From the NCBI GenBank assembly GCA_022447555.1, contig JAKVBF010000002.1:124001-188000 (forward strand): a stretch of DNA of 64,000 nucleotides, in the 5' to 3' direction. Positions 18,514 through 27,296 of this stretch are shown here, piece by piece. The translations under genes and the position numbers were made by a program. The notes beneath the pieces were generated by a model. It saw only the letters and a list, made by a program, of their open reading frames with translations, did not search any database and was not told the DNA's origin. Every line of letters starts with the position of its first letter. Within the stretch, counting starts at the first letter, position 1. Origin of the DNA: Mariniblastus sp. (GTDB lineage: Bacteria; Planctomycetota; Planctomycetia; Pirellulales; Pirellulaceae).

Positions 18514-19632
18514 TCAGACCCCGAACTCGGGCACCCGAGAGGGTGCAAAAACGGCCATCTCCACAGTGGGCGTTTGCGTCTCGATCAGTTCAGCCATCAA
18601 GACAGCCGTTCCCGTGGATTGTTGCAAACCAACTTTAAAATGACCCGTTGCGACAAATCCATTTTCCCAATTGGGTATCTTTCCTAAATAAGGAAAACCA
18701 TCGTAGGTCGCCGGACGTAAACCGGCCCATGAATTGAGCAACCGTTCCGAAGTCAATTTGGGAATCAGACGCTCAGCAAACTCCTTCAACTCACGGATTC
18801 CCTCTGCTGTGGTCAGACTTTGAAAGCCCGCTTCTTCAGTGGTGGAACCCACCAACAAATGGCCATCCTGACGGGGGACGATATAACGGGAACCCTCATT
18901 CAGGATCGTTTTTAGTACGAATCGCGATGACTGATACAAAAGCATCTGACCGCGGACAGGAATCATCGGCAATTGGATCCCCAGTGGCGATAAGACTTGC
19001 GAGCTCCAAGCGCCCGCGGCAACGCAGAAAACATCTGCGGTGATCCGACGCTCACCTAACCGGATCGCCACCAACTCATTCCCCTGAGTTTCAAATACAA
19101 CCTCTTCCGCATGGCTCACTAAATCCACCCCGCGCAATTGGCAGACCGACTCCAATGCTAGTAGGTGAAGCGGGTTCCGAATCTGAGCTTCTTCCGGAAC
19201 CGACATAGCGGCTCGAATTTGAGAGGTCTCAATAAAGTTGTAACGCTTTGCCAACTCCTTACTTGACATTGGGCAATACTTAATTTGACACTCATCCCAA
19301 AATGACTGTAGCCCCGCTAAGGCTGCTTGCTCCCCAGCACTGCGAGCGAGATAGACCCCTCCACAAACTTGGTAACCATTATCGATGCCGGTTTCGGAAC
19401 GAAGCTCAGCAGACCATTCGGCATGCAATCGATTACTCAGAGCCGTCAACTGTTCTAGCGGATGGACAGCCGTCTGCTCGTTTGCCGGCAGTAAAATTCC
19501 AGCGCCAGCCCACGAAGCCTGTCGTCCAATCCGTCCACGCTCAACCACCGTCACCCGGTGACCGCGCTTGACCAACTCCCAGGCAATCGATAGTCCCACG
19601 ACGCCAGCACCCACGACGATCGAATGGGTCAT
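18514..19632 (-). CDS. thiO: Glycine oxidase ThiO-type FAD-dependent oxidase
   Basis: The protein has 372 residues. The N-terminal SIVVGAGVVGLSIAWELVKRGHRVTVVERG is the dinucleotide-binding GxGxxG motif of the DAO family, and GRQASWAGAGILLP is the FAD-contacting block usual in ThiO. The C-terminal RLLNSWAGLRPATYDGFPYLGKIP, then GFVATGHFKVGLQQSTGTA, closes the FAD site. ThiO oxidises glycine to iminoacetate for the thiazole of thiamine. Its ATG overlaps the stop of the upstream glycosyltransferase by four bases (ATGA), so the two are translationally coupled. thiG and thiS are not nearby, so other D-amino-acid-type substrates remain possible. Confidence 0.85.
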   Translation of the reverse strand: MTHSIVVGAGVVGLSIAWELVKRGHRVTVVERGRIGRQASWAGAGILLPANEQTAVHPLEQLTALSNRLHAEWSAELRSETGIDNGYQVCGGVYLARSAGEQAALAGLQSFWDECQIKYCPMSSKELAKRYNFIETSQIRAAMSVPEEAQIRNPLHLLALESVCQLRGVDLVSHAEEVVFETQGNELVAIRLGERRITADVFCVAAGAWSSQVLSPLGIQLPMIPVRGQMLLYQSSRFVLKTILNEGSRYIVPRQDGHLLVGSTTEEAGFQSLTTAEGIRELKEFAERLIPKLTSERLLNSWAGLRPATYDGFPYLGKIPNWENGFVATGHFKVGLQQSTGTAVLMAELIETQTPTVEMAVFAPSRVPEFGV

Positions 19633-20327
19633 TCAGAGACCTCTAAAAAAGAAGGATCTGGTAAATAGATTTGGATCCGCTCCATCAACCGAAGGTCAGT
19701 AGGATTCCGAGTTGCTTTCAAAGAACGCATTAAATCACGAAGGTCTGTCAAATCGTCTACGTCACACATCGTCGGCAGCTGATCATATGGAACTTGGGCA
19801 GTCTCTAAACGTCGCACGGTTTCTTTTAAAACGCCTTGAGTGCTCCACGGTATCTTATCGAAAAGATCGACTTCGTTCGCCGACAAATGAGTATTTCTGC
19901 CAATCAGGTAATAACCTCCGTCCTCGCTAGGTCCCAGAACAACGGGGGAATGGTCAAGCCTTTTGGATGCCTGAAGAATCATATCAGGCCTCAGGTTGGG
20001 CGTGTCAGATCCAATCACGATCAATTTCCCATCAGCTGGAGTATTTTTGGGACAAGAAAAAAATTGGGATAAACGAGTTCCCAAACCACCTTCGACTTGA
20101 GCCACGTAATTCCAAGCATCTCCAAATTGCTTGACAAATGCATCACGATGCTGATCCGGGGAGTAAACTAACGTTCGCCGGTCACAGCAGTCCATCAAAG
20201 AGGCCGTTAAATGCTCTAAGAAAATCAGATAGAGCTCCGCGGCCGGCTGGTTCCCCAGTCCAGCGGCCAAACGGGTCTTAACCCGCCCGGCCTGCCAGTA
20301 TTTCGCGAAGATACCCAAGTGAGCCAA
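19629..20327 (-). CDS. TIGR04282/DUF2064-type glycosyltransferase
   Basis: The protein has 232 residues of the GT-A nucleotidyl/glycosyl-transferase fold. LGIFAKYWQAGRVKTRLA is the family opening (usually KxPxxGxVKTRL; here YWQAG replaces the proline motif). GDAWNYVAQVEGGLGTRLSQFF, LIVIGSDTPNLRPDMI and VLGPSEDGGYYLIG are the other conserved blocks and include the acidic metal-binding residues. Some members are named for arsenosugar synthesis, but most are uncharacterised. The start is TTG at 20327 with GGAGAGAG about 6 bases upstream. The stop overlaps the thiO start by four bases, which suggests a two-gene operon. Confidence 0.85.
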   Translation of the reverse strand: MAHLGIFAKYWQAGRVKTRLAAGLGNQPAAELYLIFLEHLTASLMDCCDRRTLVYSPDQHRDAFVKQFGDAWNYVAQVEGGLGTRLSQFFSCPKNTPADGKLIVIGSDTPNLRPDMILQASKRLDHSPVVLGPSEDGGYYLIGRNTHLSANEVDLFDKIPWSTQGVLKETVRRLETAQVPYDQLPTMCDVDDLTDLRDLMRSLKATRNPTDLRLMERIQIYLPDPSFLEVSE

Positions 20328-20590
20328 AGAACTCTCTCCAAAACACTAATTTCGTTCAGTAACGAACCGAATTAAACCAATTTGATTTGCTAAATTCGCC
20401 ACAACCGCAAGAATGATAACAGCAGGACTCAAAATGCCGCTTGAAACTTGTCACCCGTTAGCCGGCTGAGGCCCCGACGTCAACTTAGAAGTAGAATAAC
20501 ATTGTCAAAGGAACTTTCGCAGTCCTATTCACTCTATCTTACCGGTCCGTTCCATTTCATTTTCCACCAACAAGTTAAGGTAAATCGCTC

Positions 20591-22657
20591 ATGGCGGAAT
20601 CCAGCGCCAAAACTTTCTTAGGATTGCTTGAACGAAGCGGTATTGCTGCTCCAGAGAAACTCGGTTCAGTGCTGGAGGAACTCGAGAAACAAGCCGATGG
20701 TCAACCGCTGGAACTGGACCAACTGACGCGTCACTTGATCGAAGCCGGAATCATTACCGAATGGCATCGGGACAAACTTGCCGCTGGGAAATACAAAGGG
20801 TTTTTTCTCGGCAAGTATAAACTTCTACGGCATTTGGGAAGTGGCGGAATGAGTACCGTTTATCTCGCAGAAAATAAAATCACTGGACAGAAACGGGCAA
20901 TCAAGGTTCTCCCTCGAAAAAAAGTAAGCGATAAAAGTTTTCTGGATCGCTTTTATCGTGAAGCGAGAGCTGCCGCCGCTCTCGATCACCCCAATATTGT
21001 GCGAGTTTATGACATCTCCAATGTTGACAACACTCACTACATGGTGATGGAGTACGTCGAAGGAGTTGATCTCTACGAGCGCGTTAAGCAAGGTGGACCA
21101 CTACGGCACGAAGCGGCACTGGAGAACGTGCGACAAGCTGCCGTCGGGTTGAATCACGCCCACAATCGCCAATTAATCCATCGCGATATCAAGCCCGCTA
21201 ATCTTTTGCTGACCGATGGAGGAACGGTTAAAATACTTGACCTCGGACTGGCGTTACTTACTGCCGATGATGAAGAGTCACTGACGATCCTGCACAATGA
21301 ACGTGTTATGGGTACGGCCGACTACCTCTCACCCGAACAGGCCGTCAACAGTCACGAGGTGGACCAACGTGCCGACATTTACAGCCTGGGATGCACCCTT
21401 TACTTCCTGTTAACGGGTCAACCGCCTTTTCCCGGCGGGACATTGGCACAACGAATCGCCATGCATCAAACGCAAGAGCCTCAAGAAATCTGCGAGATTC
21501 AAAAAGACTGTCCCCCCGAGGTCAGCCAGTTCTGCGACAGGATGATGAAGAAAAAACCTGGTGATCGCTTCCCCGATGCCAGCACAATCGTCTCCGAAAT
21601 CGAGAGCTACGTAAAAACGGGGGCATTCACAGCAACAAGCTCGCCACGCGGCCAATTCGATTTTGATGTGCCTTCCATCTCGACAAGATCGGCAGCGTCC
21701 GTTGTCTTGACGACAAACTCCGAAAAAGACAGAAACACCACGACACCGAAAACCCAACGCACCGGTGAAAACAAAGTCTCTTCTGCGAAACCGCGCCCCC
21801 AGCGCGCCGGACTCTGGATTTCAATGGGTTCATTGGGCCTATTGTGTACCGTGATTATCATCCTGATTGCCATCCGATTTTCGGGCAACTCTGAACCGAC
21901 ACCATCCGAAATAAATTCAGCCTCGGGCGATCCTATCTCGGGAGTTCCTCTATCAGCAGCCGAGAATCAAACCACGAACGTCGTTGCGGGCTCGTCCGAT
22001 CGCCCCCAAGGACTCTTGTCTAATAACGCTAAACCCAGACTGACCATTGAAGACTTGCGCGCTAAAGAACGGTCAAAACCAGGCAACAAACCAGGCAACA
22101 AACCAGGCAACAAACCAGGCAACAAACCAGCCAACAAACCAGCCAACAAATCAGGCCAGACGGCCGTGATGAACATTGGCTTCGAGGCTGAGTACTTTTT
22201 TAAACCACAAAAAATCTGGGATCTCTATAACAAAAACAAAAAATATGGAACTTTGGGATGCTTTGGCGAAGCCGAGGCGACCAAAGAACCCGGTGCTGCT
22301 CAAAAAGGTCAAGCGGGTCTTCATCTTTACGGCGCCTCCCAACGAGTCGAGTTCCGCCCGGTGAATCAAAACCAAAGGCTGGTCGGGCTCGAGTTTTGGG
22401 TTCGTCTGGAAAACGAGAGTCCCATGACTCAATTTAAGGTGCAGGTGAAATCTTTTAAAAAAGAAGAACGCTGGAAAACCGTATTTACCTATTCACCTGA
22501 CAGCACCCCATCACTCAATACGACTGATTTTACTTTTGTAAAAATTAGCTCGGAGGTTCTCACTAGCAAAAACGCACAAAAAATTCGTTTCAAACTGGAC
22601 GGTCCAGTTCAAAACGGCGCTTTCATTGACAACTTAAAAGTTAGCCTGAAGCAATGA
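20591..22657 (+). CDS. Membrane-anchored Ser/Thr protein kinase
   Basis: The protein has 688 residues. Residues 1-70 are a helical segment of unknown role that runs straight into the kinase domain. The kinase has the glycine loop GSGGMSTV (83-90), Lys105, the catalytic loop HRDIKPAN (197-204, Asp199) and SPEQ (247-250). The magnesium motif is DLG (217-219) rather than DFG. A single membrane segment lies at about 408-430. Outside it is a repeat stalk of KPGN and KPAN units (about 497-521) and a beta-rich C-terminal domain of about 160 residues that I do not recognise. The kinase probably senses an envelope signal and phosphorylates cytoplasmic targets. Its stop overlaps the next gene by four bases (ATGA). 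Confidence 0.92.
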   Translation: MAESSAKTFLGLLERSGIAAPEKLGSVLEELEKQADGQPLELDQLTRHLIEAGIITEWHRDKLAAGKYKGFFLGKYKLLRHLGSGGMSTVYLAENKITGQKRAIKVLPRKKVSDKSFLDRFYREARAAAALDHPNIVRVYDISNVDNTHYMVMEYVEGVDLYERVKQGGPLRHEAALENVRQAAVGLNHAHNRQLIHRDIKPANLLLTDGGTVKILDLGLALLTADDEESLTILHNERVMGTADYLSPEQAVNSHEVDQRADIYSLGCTLYFLLTGQPPFPGGTLAQRIAMHQTQEPQEICEIQKDCPPEVSQFCDRMMKKKPGDRFPDASTIVSEIESYVKTGAFTATSSPRGQFDFDVPSISTRSAASVVLTTNSEKDRNTTTPKTQRTGENKVSSAKPRPQRAGLWISMGSLGLLCTVIIILIAIRFSGNSEPTPSEINSASGDPISGVPLSAAENQTTNVVAGSSDRPQGLLSNNAKPRLTIEDLRAKERSKPGNKPGNKPGNKPGNKPANKPANKSGQTAVMNIGFEAEYFFKPQKIWDLYNKNKKYGTLGCFGEAEATKEPGAAQKGQAGLHLYGASQRVEFRPVNQNQRLVGLEFWVRLENESPMTQFKVQVKSFKKEERWKTVFTYSPDSTPSLNTTDFTFVKISSEVLTSKNAQKIRFKLDGPVQNGAFIDNLKVSLKQ
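22081..22152 (+). repeat. Six 12-bp in-frame tandem repeats in the kinase gene
   Basis: The unit aggcaacaaacc is repeated four times exactly, followed by two units with one or two changes (agcc for aggc, and a final aatc). It encodes the alternating GNKP / ANKP stalk outside the membrane segment of the kinase. Because the unit is a multiple of three and almost identical, copy number could change by slippage without breaking the frame. Confidence 0.95.
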
Positions 22658-24495
22658 CTCTTAAACCATTACCCACAGCTCTAGTTCTCATAGGTTGTTC
22701 CCTTCTTTACCAAGCGGGTCTATCGGACGAACCGACGGCAAAAGAAAAACGGCAGATTAAGACCATTGCCTCCATTCTCGACCGCGCTGGAAGACTGTAC
22801 CAATCGAAAAATTTTGGGGCCTGTAAAGAGAAAGTTTATCAAGCCCAGGCGCAGCTTGAACAACTATCAAAATCAGCGGATGTCGAGCTACTGGAATTGC
22901 TGTCGCCCGAGCACGAACGTCTTGAAATGGCTCATCAATTACTAAAGCAACAAGGGCTTGAGATGCAGGAACTCAAACCACTACCTCGCGCAATGTCTGC
23001 CGATGGAGAGGCCGTCAGCTTTGTAGATTCCGTTGCGCCAATACTCGTGAAACAGTGCGGCCGATGTCATGTTCGCGGGAATCGTGGGGATTTCAGTGCA
23101 GCCAGTTACAACGCGTTAATGCAGAGTACACACATCGCCTCAGGTCTAGCAGATGAAAGTCGACTGATCGAAGTCATTGTCGATGGTGATATGCCCCCGG
23201 GTGGCAATTTCCCCGAAAAAGACTTGGAAATACTCAAAAACTGGATCGCGCAGGGGGCTCGCTACGATGGCGACATGCCGAATCAAAACATCTCTATGCT
23301 CACCTCTGATCCTCCCGAAATGGATCAAGAGCGACTCCAGGTGACTCGATCAACCGGTAAGGAAACCATTTCATTCGGCCTTCACGTCGCACCCGTGCTA
23401 ATTGAGAAATGTGGGCAATGTCACATTGACACCAACAACGTTCGTGGGAATTTCAACATGGCCAACTTTCAACAGTTCCTGCGGGGTGGCGATTCCGGAA
23501 ACCCGTTTGTCCCGGGCAAGTCGAAAGACAGTAACCTGATCAAGCGTTTACGAGGCATCGATTCAGAAGTCATGCCACCCTCCGGGAAACTGGACGACAA
23601 AACCATCGCCCAAATCGCAAAATGGATAGACGAAGGAGCTAAGTTTGATGGTGGTGACAATCCCGATCTAGCGATTCGAACGGTGGCCGCCACCGCTAGA
23701 GCTGGCAAGCAGTCTCACGCAGAATTAATGTCCGAGCGAAATACGCTCACGCGGAAAAATTGGAAGTTGATCATGTCGGACGTGTCTGCTACGGAGAATA
23801 TGACCGAGAACTTCCGAGTGGTTGGAGCGACTCTTCCAGACCGTCTTGAGATCTTTGGCGAACTGGCTGAAAAAATGGCGCCGAAAATCCGGGCAACGTT
23901 CAAAGCTAAATCAGATCGCCCCTTCATAAAAGGTAATACGACGATCTATATCTTTGAGAGACGATATGATTTCAACGAACTCGGTGTGATGCTAACGGGC
24001 CGTGATCTACCCAATCAACTTAGGGGCTATTGGAATTTCAACACCATCGATGCCTATGCGGCTTTGCTGACGGCTCGCAACCGGGACCCAAAAGAGTTTC
24101 AAGCAAATCTGGCACAGCAATTAGGGGCCTTGTACATTTCAAACCTAGCACCCGACATACCGCGCTGGTTCGCTGACGGCGCTGGCTACTGGGCAGCCGC
24201 AAAGCTCTATCCCCGTGACGATGTCGTCAGTCAATGGGACGAACAGGCGGAAGCTGCCGTGGCCAAGATGCAGGAACCAAGTGATTTTGCCACCGGTAAG
24301 CTACCGGAACATGAAGCGGCGCTGGCCGGTTACCTGTTTGTGACCCAGTTGCGAACTGACGCCAGTCGTTTCGCAAAACTGTTTAAGTTCTTGGAATCAA
24401 ACTATTCGTTTGAACGAGCCTTTACCGAAACATTTGGTCAACCGCCCGCTGAATACTTTGGCAAGGGGAACCAACGCCGCAATCGCCGAAACTAG
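22654..24495 (+). CDS. Planctomycete-type cytochrome c lipoprotein with degenerate peptidase-like C-terminus
   Basis: The protein has 613 residues. LVLIGC at 10-15 is a lipobox-like signal. A helical region (28-105) precedes two planctomycete cytochrome c modules: Cys135-GRC-His139 with DMPPGG later, and Cys253-GQC-His257 with VMPPSG later. The methionines are the likely second heme ligands. From about 360 the text resembles the DUF1570-type gluzincin domain (ERRYDFNELG and later IPRWFADGAGYWAA), but LAQQLGALY stands where a HExxH motif is expected, so no zinc protease is likely. It overlaps the upstream kinase gene by four bases, so the two are coupled and may share a function. Role: probably electron transfer or scaffolding in the periplasm. 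Confidence 0.85.
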   Translation: MTLKPLPTALVLIGCSLLYQAGLSDEPTAKEKRQIKTIASILDRAGRLYQSKNFGACKEKVYQAQAQLEQLSKSADVELLELLSPEHERLEMAHQLLKQQGLEMQELKPLPRAMSADGEAVSFVDSVAPILVKQCGRCHVRGNRGDFSAASYNALMQSTHIASGLADESRLIEVIVDGDMPPGGNFPEKDLEILKNWIAQGARYDGDMPNQNISMLTSDPPEMDQERLQVTRSTGKETISFGLHVAPVLIEKCGQCHIDTNNVRGNFNMANFQQFLRGGDSGNPFVPGKSKDSNLIKRLRGIDSEVMPPSGKLDDKTIAQIAKWIDEGAKFDGGDNPDLAIRTVAATARAGKQSHAELMSERNTLTRKNWKLIMSDVSATENMTENFRVVGATLPDRLEIFGELAEKMAPKIRATFKAKSDRPFIKGNTTIYIFERRYDFNELGVMLTGRDLPNQLRGYWNFNTIDAYAALLTARNRDPKEFQANLAQQLGALYISNLAPDIPRWFADGAGYWAAAKLYPRDDVVSQWDEQAEAAVAKMQEPSDFATGKLPEHEAALAGYLFVTQLRTDASRFAKLFKFLESNYSFERAFTETFGQPPAEYFGKGNQRRNRRN

Positions 24496-24512
24496 TCGCG
24501 AGGTGTTCCAAC

Positions 24513-27035
24513 TCATTTCCGCCTAGACTTCTTGGACGCCGAACCACTCTTCGACTTGATGGTTCGCCCAGTCTTTGCAGATCCTTTGGCATGTCGTTTT
24601 TTAGAAGATCCAGTTTTTTTCTTTTTTGCTTTCGCATTGGATTTAAACTTTTTACTTTTCGACTTCCGCGTCATCCCCGACTTTGCTTTTTTACCGGACT
24701 TAGACTTTTTAGAATCCTCGTGTCGCGTTCCATTTCTATCTGAAGATCCCCTATTTCGTTTTTTTCCACCTCTGCCTTTGTTTTGGGCTGCCCGGGGGGT
24801 ACTGTCAGTCACTTTCACCAATTGAAATTCGAGCTGTCGACTGTTCGTGTCAACCATCGCAACACTCACCAAAACTCGGTCGCCTAATCGATATTGGTTT
24901 TCAGAATGGTAGCCTGAAAGCGTCCGTGCCGAACGTTCGAAGCTGTAGGAGTCATCCGGAAGGTTGGCCAATGGAATCAACCCCTCCACCGGAATTTCAA
25001 CTCCCTGAGCAAAAAGGCCAAAAGGCTCAACTCCCGTCAGCACAGCTTCCATCTGGTCGCCAATCCGGTCGGCGAAATAATTAAGAAGCTTTAATTTTTT
25101 CAAAGATCGTTCGGCCTGTTCCGCGCGCTGTTCCCTTTCGCTGCAATGATTTCCCAAAGCCGCCAGTCGATCAAAGCTATGTTTCGGTTTTTCACCGGCA
25201 ATTAGCGCAGACAACATCCGGTGAATGACTAGATCGGGGTAGCGCCGAATTGGCGATGTGAAATGGCAATAGGCATCACTGGCAAGGGCGTAGTGGCCAA
25301 TCTCGCGAGGGCTATAGACCGCCTTCTGCATGCTTCGCAAAACTGAGAAGTGAATCGCTTTCCCTTCAGGTAAATCCCGAGCCAACTCCACCACCCGTTT
25401 GATTTCAAATCGACTTTCCAAACTCTCGCATTCGATTCCCATCTGTTGAATAAAGGTGGTCAACTCTTTCAGTTTGACTGGCGACGGGGATTCGTGCACC
25501 CTTCGCATCAAATACAATTCTTGATCCGTAAATTTCTTTGCCACCGCTTCGTTAGCTGCCAACATAAATTCTTCAATGATCTGATGACTTTCGGTATTTT
25601 CCTCTACGTGGGCGCCGGTCACCTTACCGTCATCATCCAAATCAATTTTGATATCGGGCAAAAACAACTCGATCGCTCCATTTTCGAGCCGTCGCTTTCG
25701 CAAGATCATGGCCAGCGTGTGCATCTCACGGACCAAGTTAAAAACGGGTTCTTTGAGCCGTGATTTCCAAGGACGATCGTTACTCAAATAGTCATCGATT
25801 TCAGCGTAGTTAAAACGATGTGCACTTCTGATGGCTCCGTGATGCAAGTCAGTGGCAATCGGAACACCGGTGGCATCGAACTCGATGACCGCCGTCATGG
25901 TATATCGAACCCGGTCCGGCTGAAGACTCGCCAGGTTGTTCGAAATGACCTCTGGTAGCATGGGAATCACTCGGTCCGGCAGATAGACACTGGTTGCTCG
26001 AGCGTAAGCTTCCGTATCCAAATCAGACCGCTCAGGAACAAAATGGGAGACATCAGCAATATGGACCCCCAATCGCCAATGCCCGTTTTCAATACGCTCT
26101 AAGGAAATCGCATCATCAAAATCACGAGCCGTTTTGGGATCGATCGTGATGACCGTCGTCCCCGTAAAATCGGTCCGTTCAACAGGTATCGACTCGTCGA
26201 ACCGCTCCGCTTGCTGCCGAGCGTTCTCGAGGGCAGACTCGGGGAACTCTTCGGGTAAATCAAATTCACGGATGATCGTCAGCGTGTCGACACCGGGCTG
26301 GCCACGTTTTCCCAACACCTCTACAACGACGCCCTCCCCATCTTCGCGCTTCGAGGGAAACTGAACCACCTCGATCACGACTTTATCACCGACTTTACAG
26401 TTCTTAGCACCGGCGTCACCGACCAATACACCTGATTCAAACACCCCGTTGTCCACGTTCACGAAACCGTGTCGGCCATGCTCGACATAGGTTCCAACAA
26501 ACCGGTGAGTGCGTCGTTGGACCACTTCGATAATTCGTCCGCTGACACGAACCTCAGCTCCCTGACGACGACGGGAAACACGCACACGAACGCTGTCTCC
26601 GTCAGCAGCATCTTCCGTTTTTTGTTTTGGGATATAGATATCTTCCGAGCGGTCAGTCACCGTCGATCCCGCCGGAGTCACAAAACCGAACCCAGCGATG
26701 GCTCGGCGAAAGACTCCGACCACCTCATCCGATTTTTGTCTTTTGGGTTTTTGTCTTTTGGGTTTTATCGATTCTCCATCCGCTTGACCAACGCCTTCTC
26801 CGACATCCGCTTCTTGAAGCTCCTCCTGCTTTTGCGGGGACTTCACGATCAAGTGCTTCTCACCCCAAGCAATCCGCCCCTGCTTGATCAACTCCTTGAT
26901 GGCCCGTTTTAAATCCCGCTCACCTAATGCATCGAGCTTTAACCTCCGCGCAATAACCTTCGGCTTAACCGGTTGGTATCCGTCGGCGTTGACCAACGCG
27001 AGGATTTTCAATTCCATTTCTTTTTTTGATTTCAT
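24513..27035 (-). CDS. rnr: Ribonuclease R
   Basis: The protein has 840 residues. Order: an N-terminal winged-helix-like region (about 1-65), cold-shock-type OB domains (about 105-240), the RNB catalytic domain from about 285, an S1 domain near 690-760, and a very basic tail. The catalytic acids are in DPKTARDFDDA (Asp299, 305, 307, 308), matching the RNase II/R active site. FTSPIRRYPDLVIHRML is the conserved RNB C-terminal block. The enzyme degrades structured RNA from the 3' end. The last 80 or so residues are almost entirely Lys, Ser, Arg and Gly, longer than usual, and may add RNA or ribosome binding. It is convergent with the cytochrome gene, 17 bases apart. Confidence 0.95.
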   Translation of the reverse strand: MKSKKEMELKILALVNADGYQPVKPKVIARRLKLDALGERDLKRAIKELIKQGRIAWGEKHLIVKSPQKQEELQEADVGEGVGQADGESIKPKRQKPKRQKSDEVVGVFRRAIAGFGFVTPAGSTVTDRSEDIYIPKQKTEDAADGDSVRVRVSRRRQGAEVRVSGRIIEVVQRRTHRFVGTYVEHGRHGFVNVDNGVFESGVLVGDAGAKNCKVGDKVVIEVVQFPSKREDGEGVVVEVLGKRGQPGVDTLTIIREFDLPEEFPESALENARQQAERFDESIPVERTDFTGTTVITIDPKTARDFDDAISLERIENGHWRLGVHIADVSHFVPERSDLDTEAYARATSVYLPDRVIPMLPEVISNNLASLQPDRVRYTMTAVIEFDATGVPIATDLHHGAIRSAHRFNYAEIDDYLSNDRPWKSRLKEPVFNLVREMHTLAMILRKRRLENGAIELFLPDIKIDLDDDGKVTGAHVEENTESHQIIEEFMLAANEAVAKKFTDQELYLMRRVHESPSPVKLKELTTFIQQMGIECESLESRFEIKRVVELARDLPEGKAIHFSVLRSMQKAVYSPREIGHYALASDAYCHFTSPIRRYPDLVIHRMLSALIAGEKPKHSFDRLAALGNHCSEREQRAEQAERSLKKLKLLNYFADRIGDQMEAVLTGVEPFGLFAQGVEIPVEGLIPLANLPDDSYSFERSARTLSGYHSENQYRLGDRVLVSVAMVDTNSRQLEFQLVKVTDSTPRAAQNKGRGGKKRNRGSSDRNGTRHEDSKKSKSGKKAKSGMTRKSKSKKFKSNAKAKKKKTGSSKKRHAKGSAKTGRTIKSKSGSASKKSRRK

Positions 27036-27296
27036 AACGAGAGTTTAGATGAGGTTGTTACCACTTACCACTCCGGGCAAGACAGGTCCGAAACGACTTC
27101 GGCCGGGACGCTCTGTTTGCTTGATCGCCCCCTACGTTCCGATACCCGCACGGGACCTTGCAATTTGCTTTTAAAAGCGATGATAGATCATAGAAAATAA
27201 ATCCGCATGTCTGTATATTCAAATATAATCAACCGCTTTTATACATGTTCTTGATTAGCACTTTGTTCACCCTCGTTCTGTGACGGTTTTCGGGCC

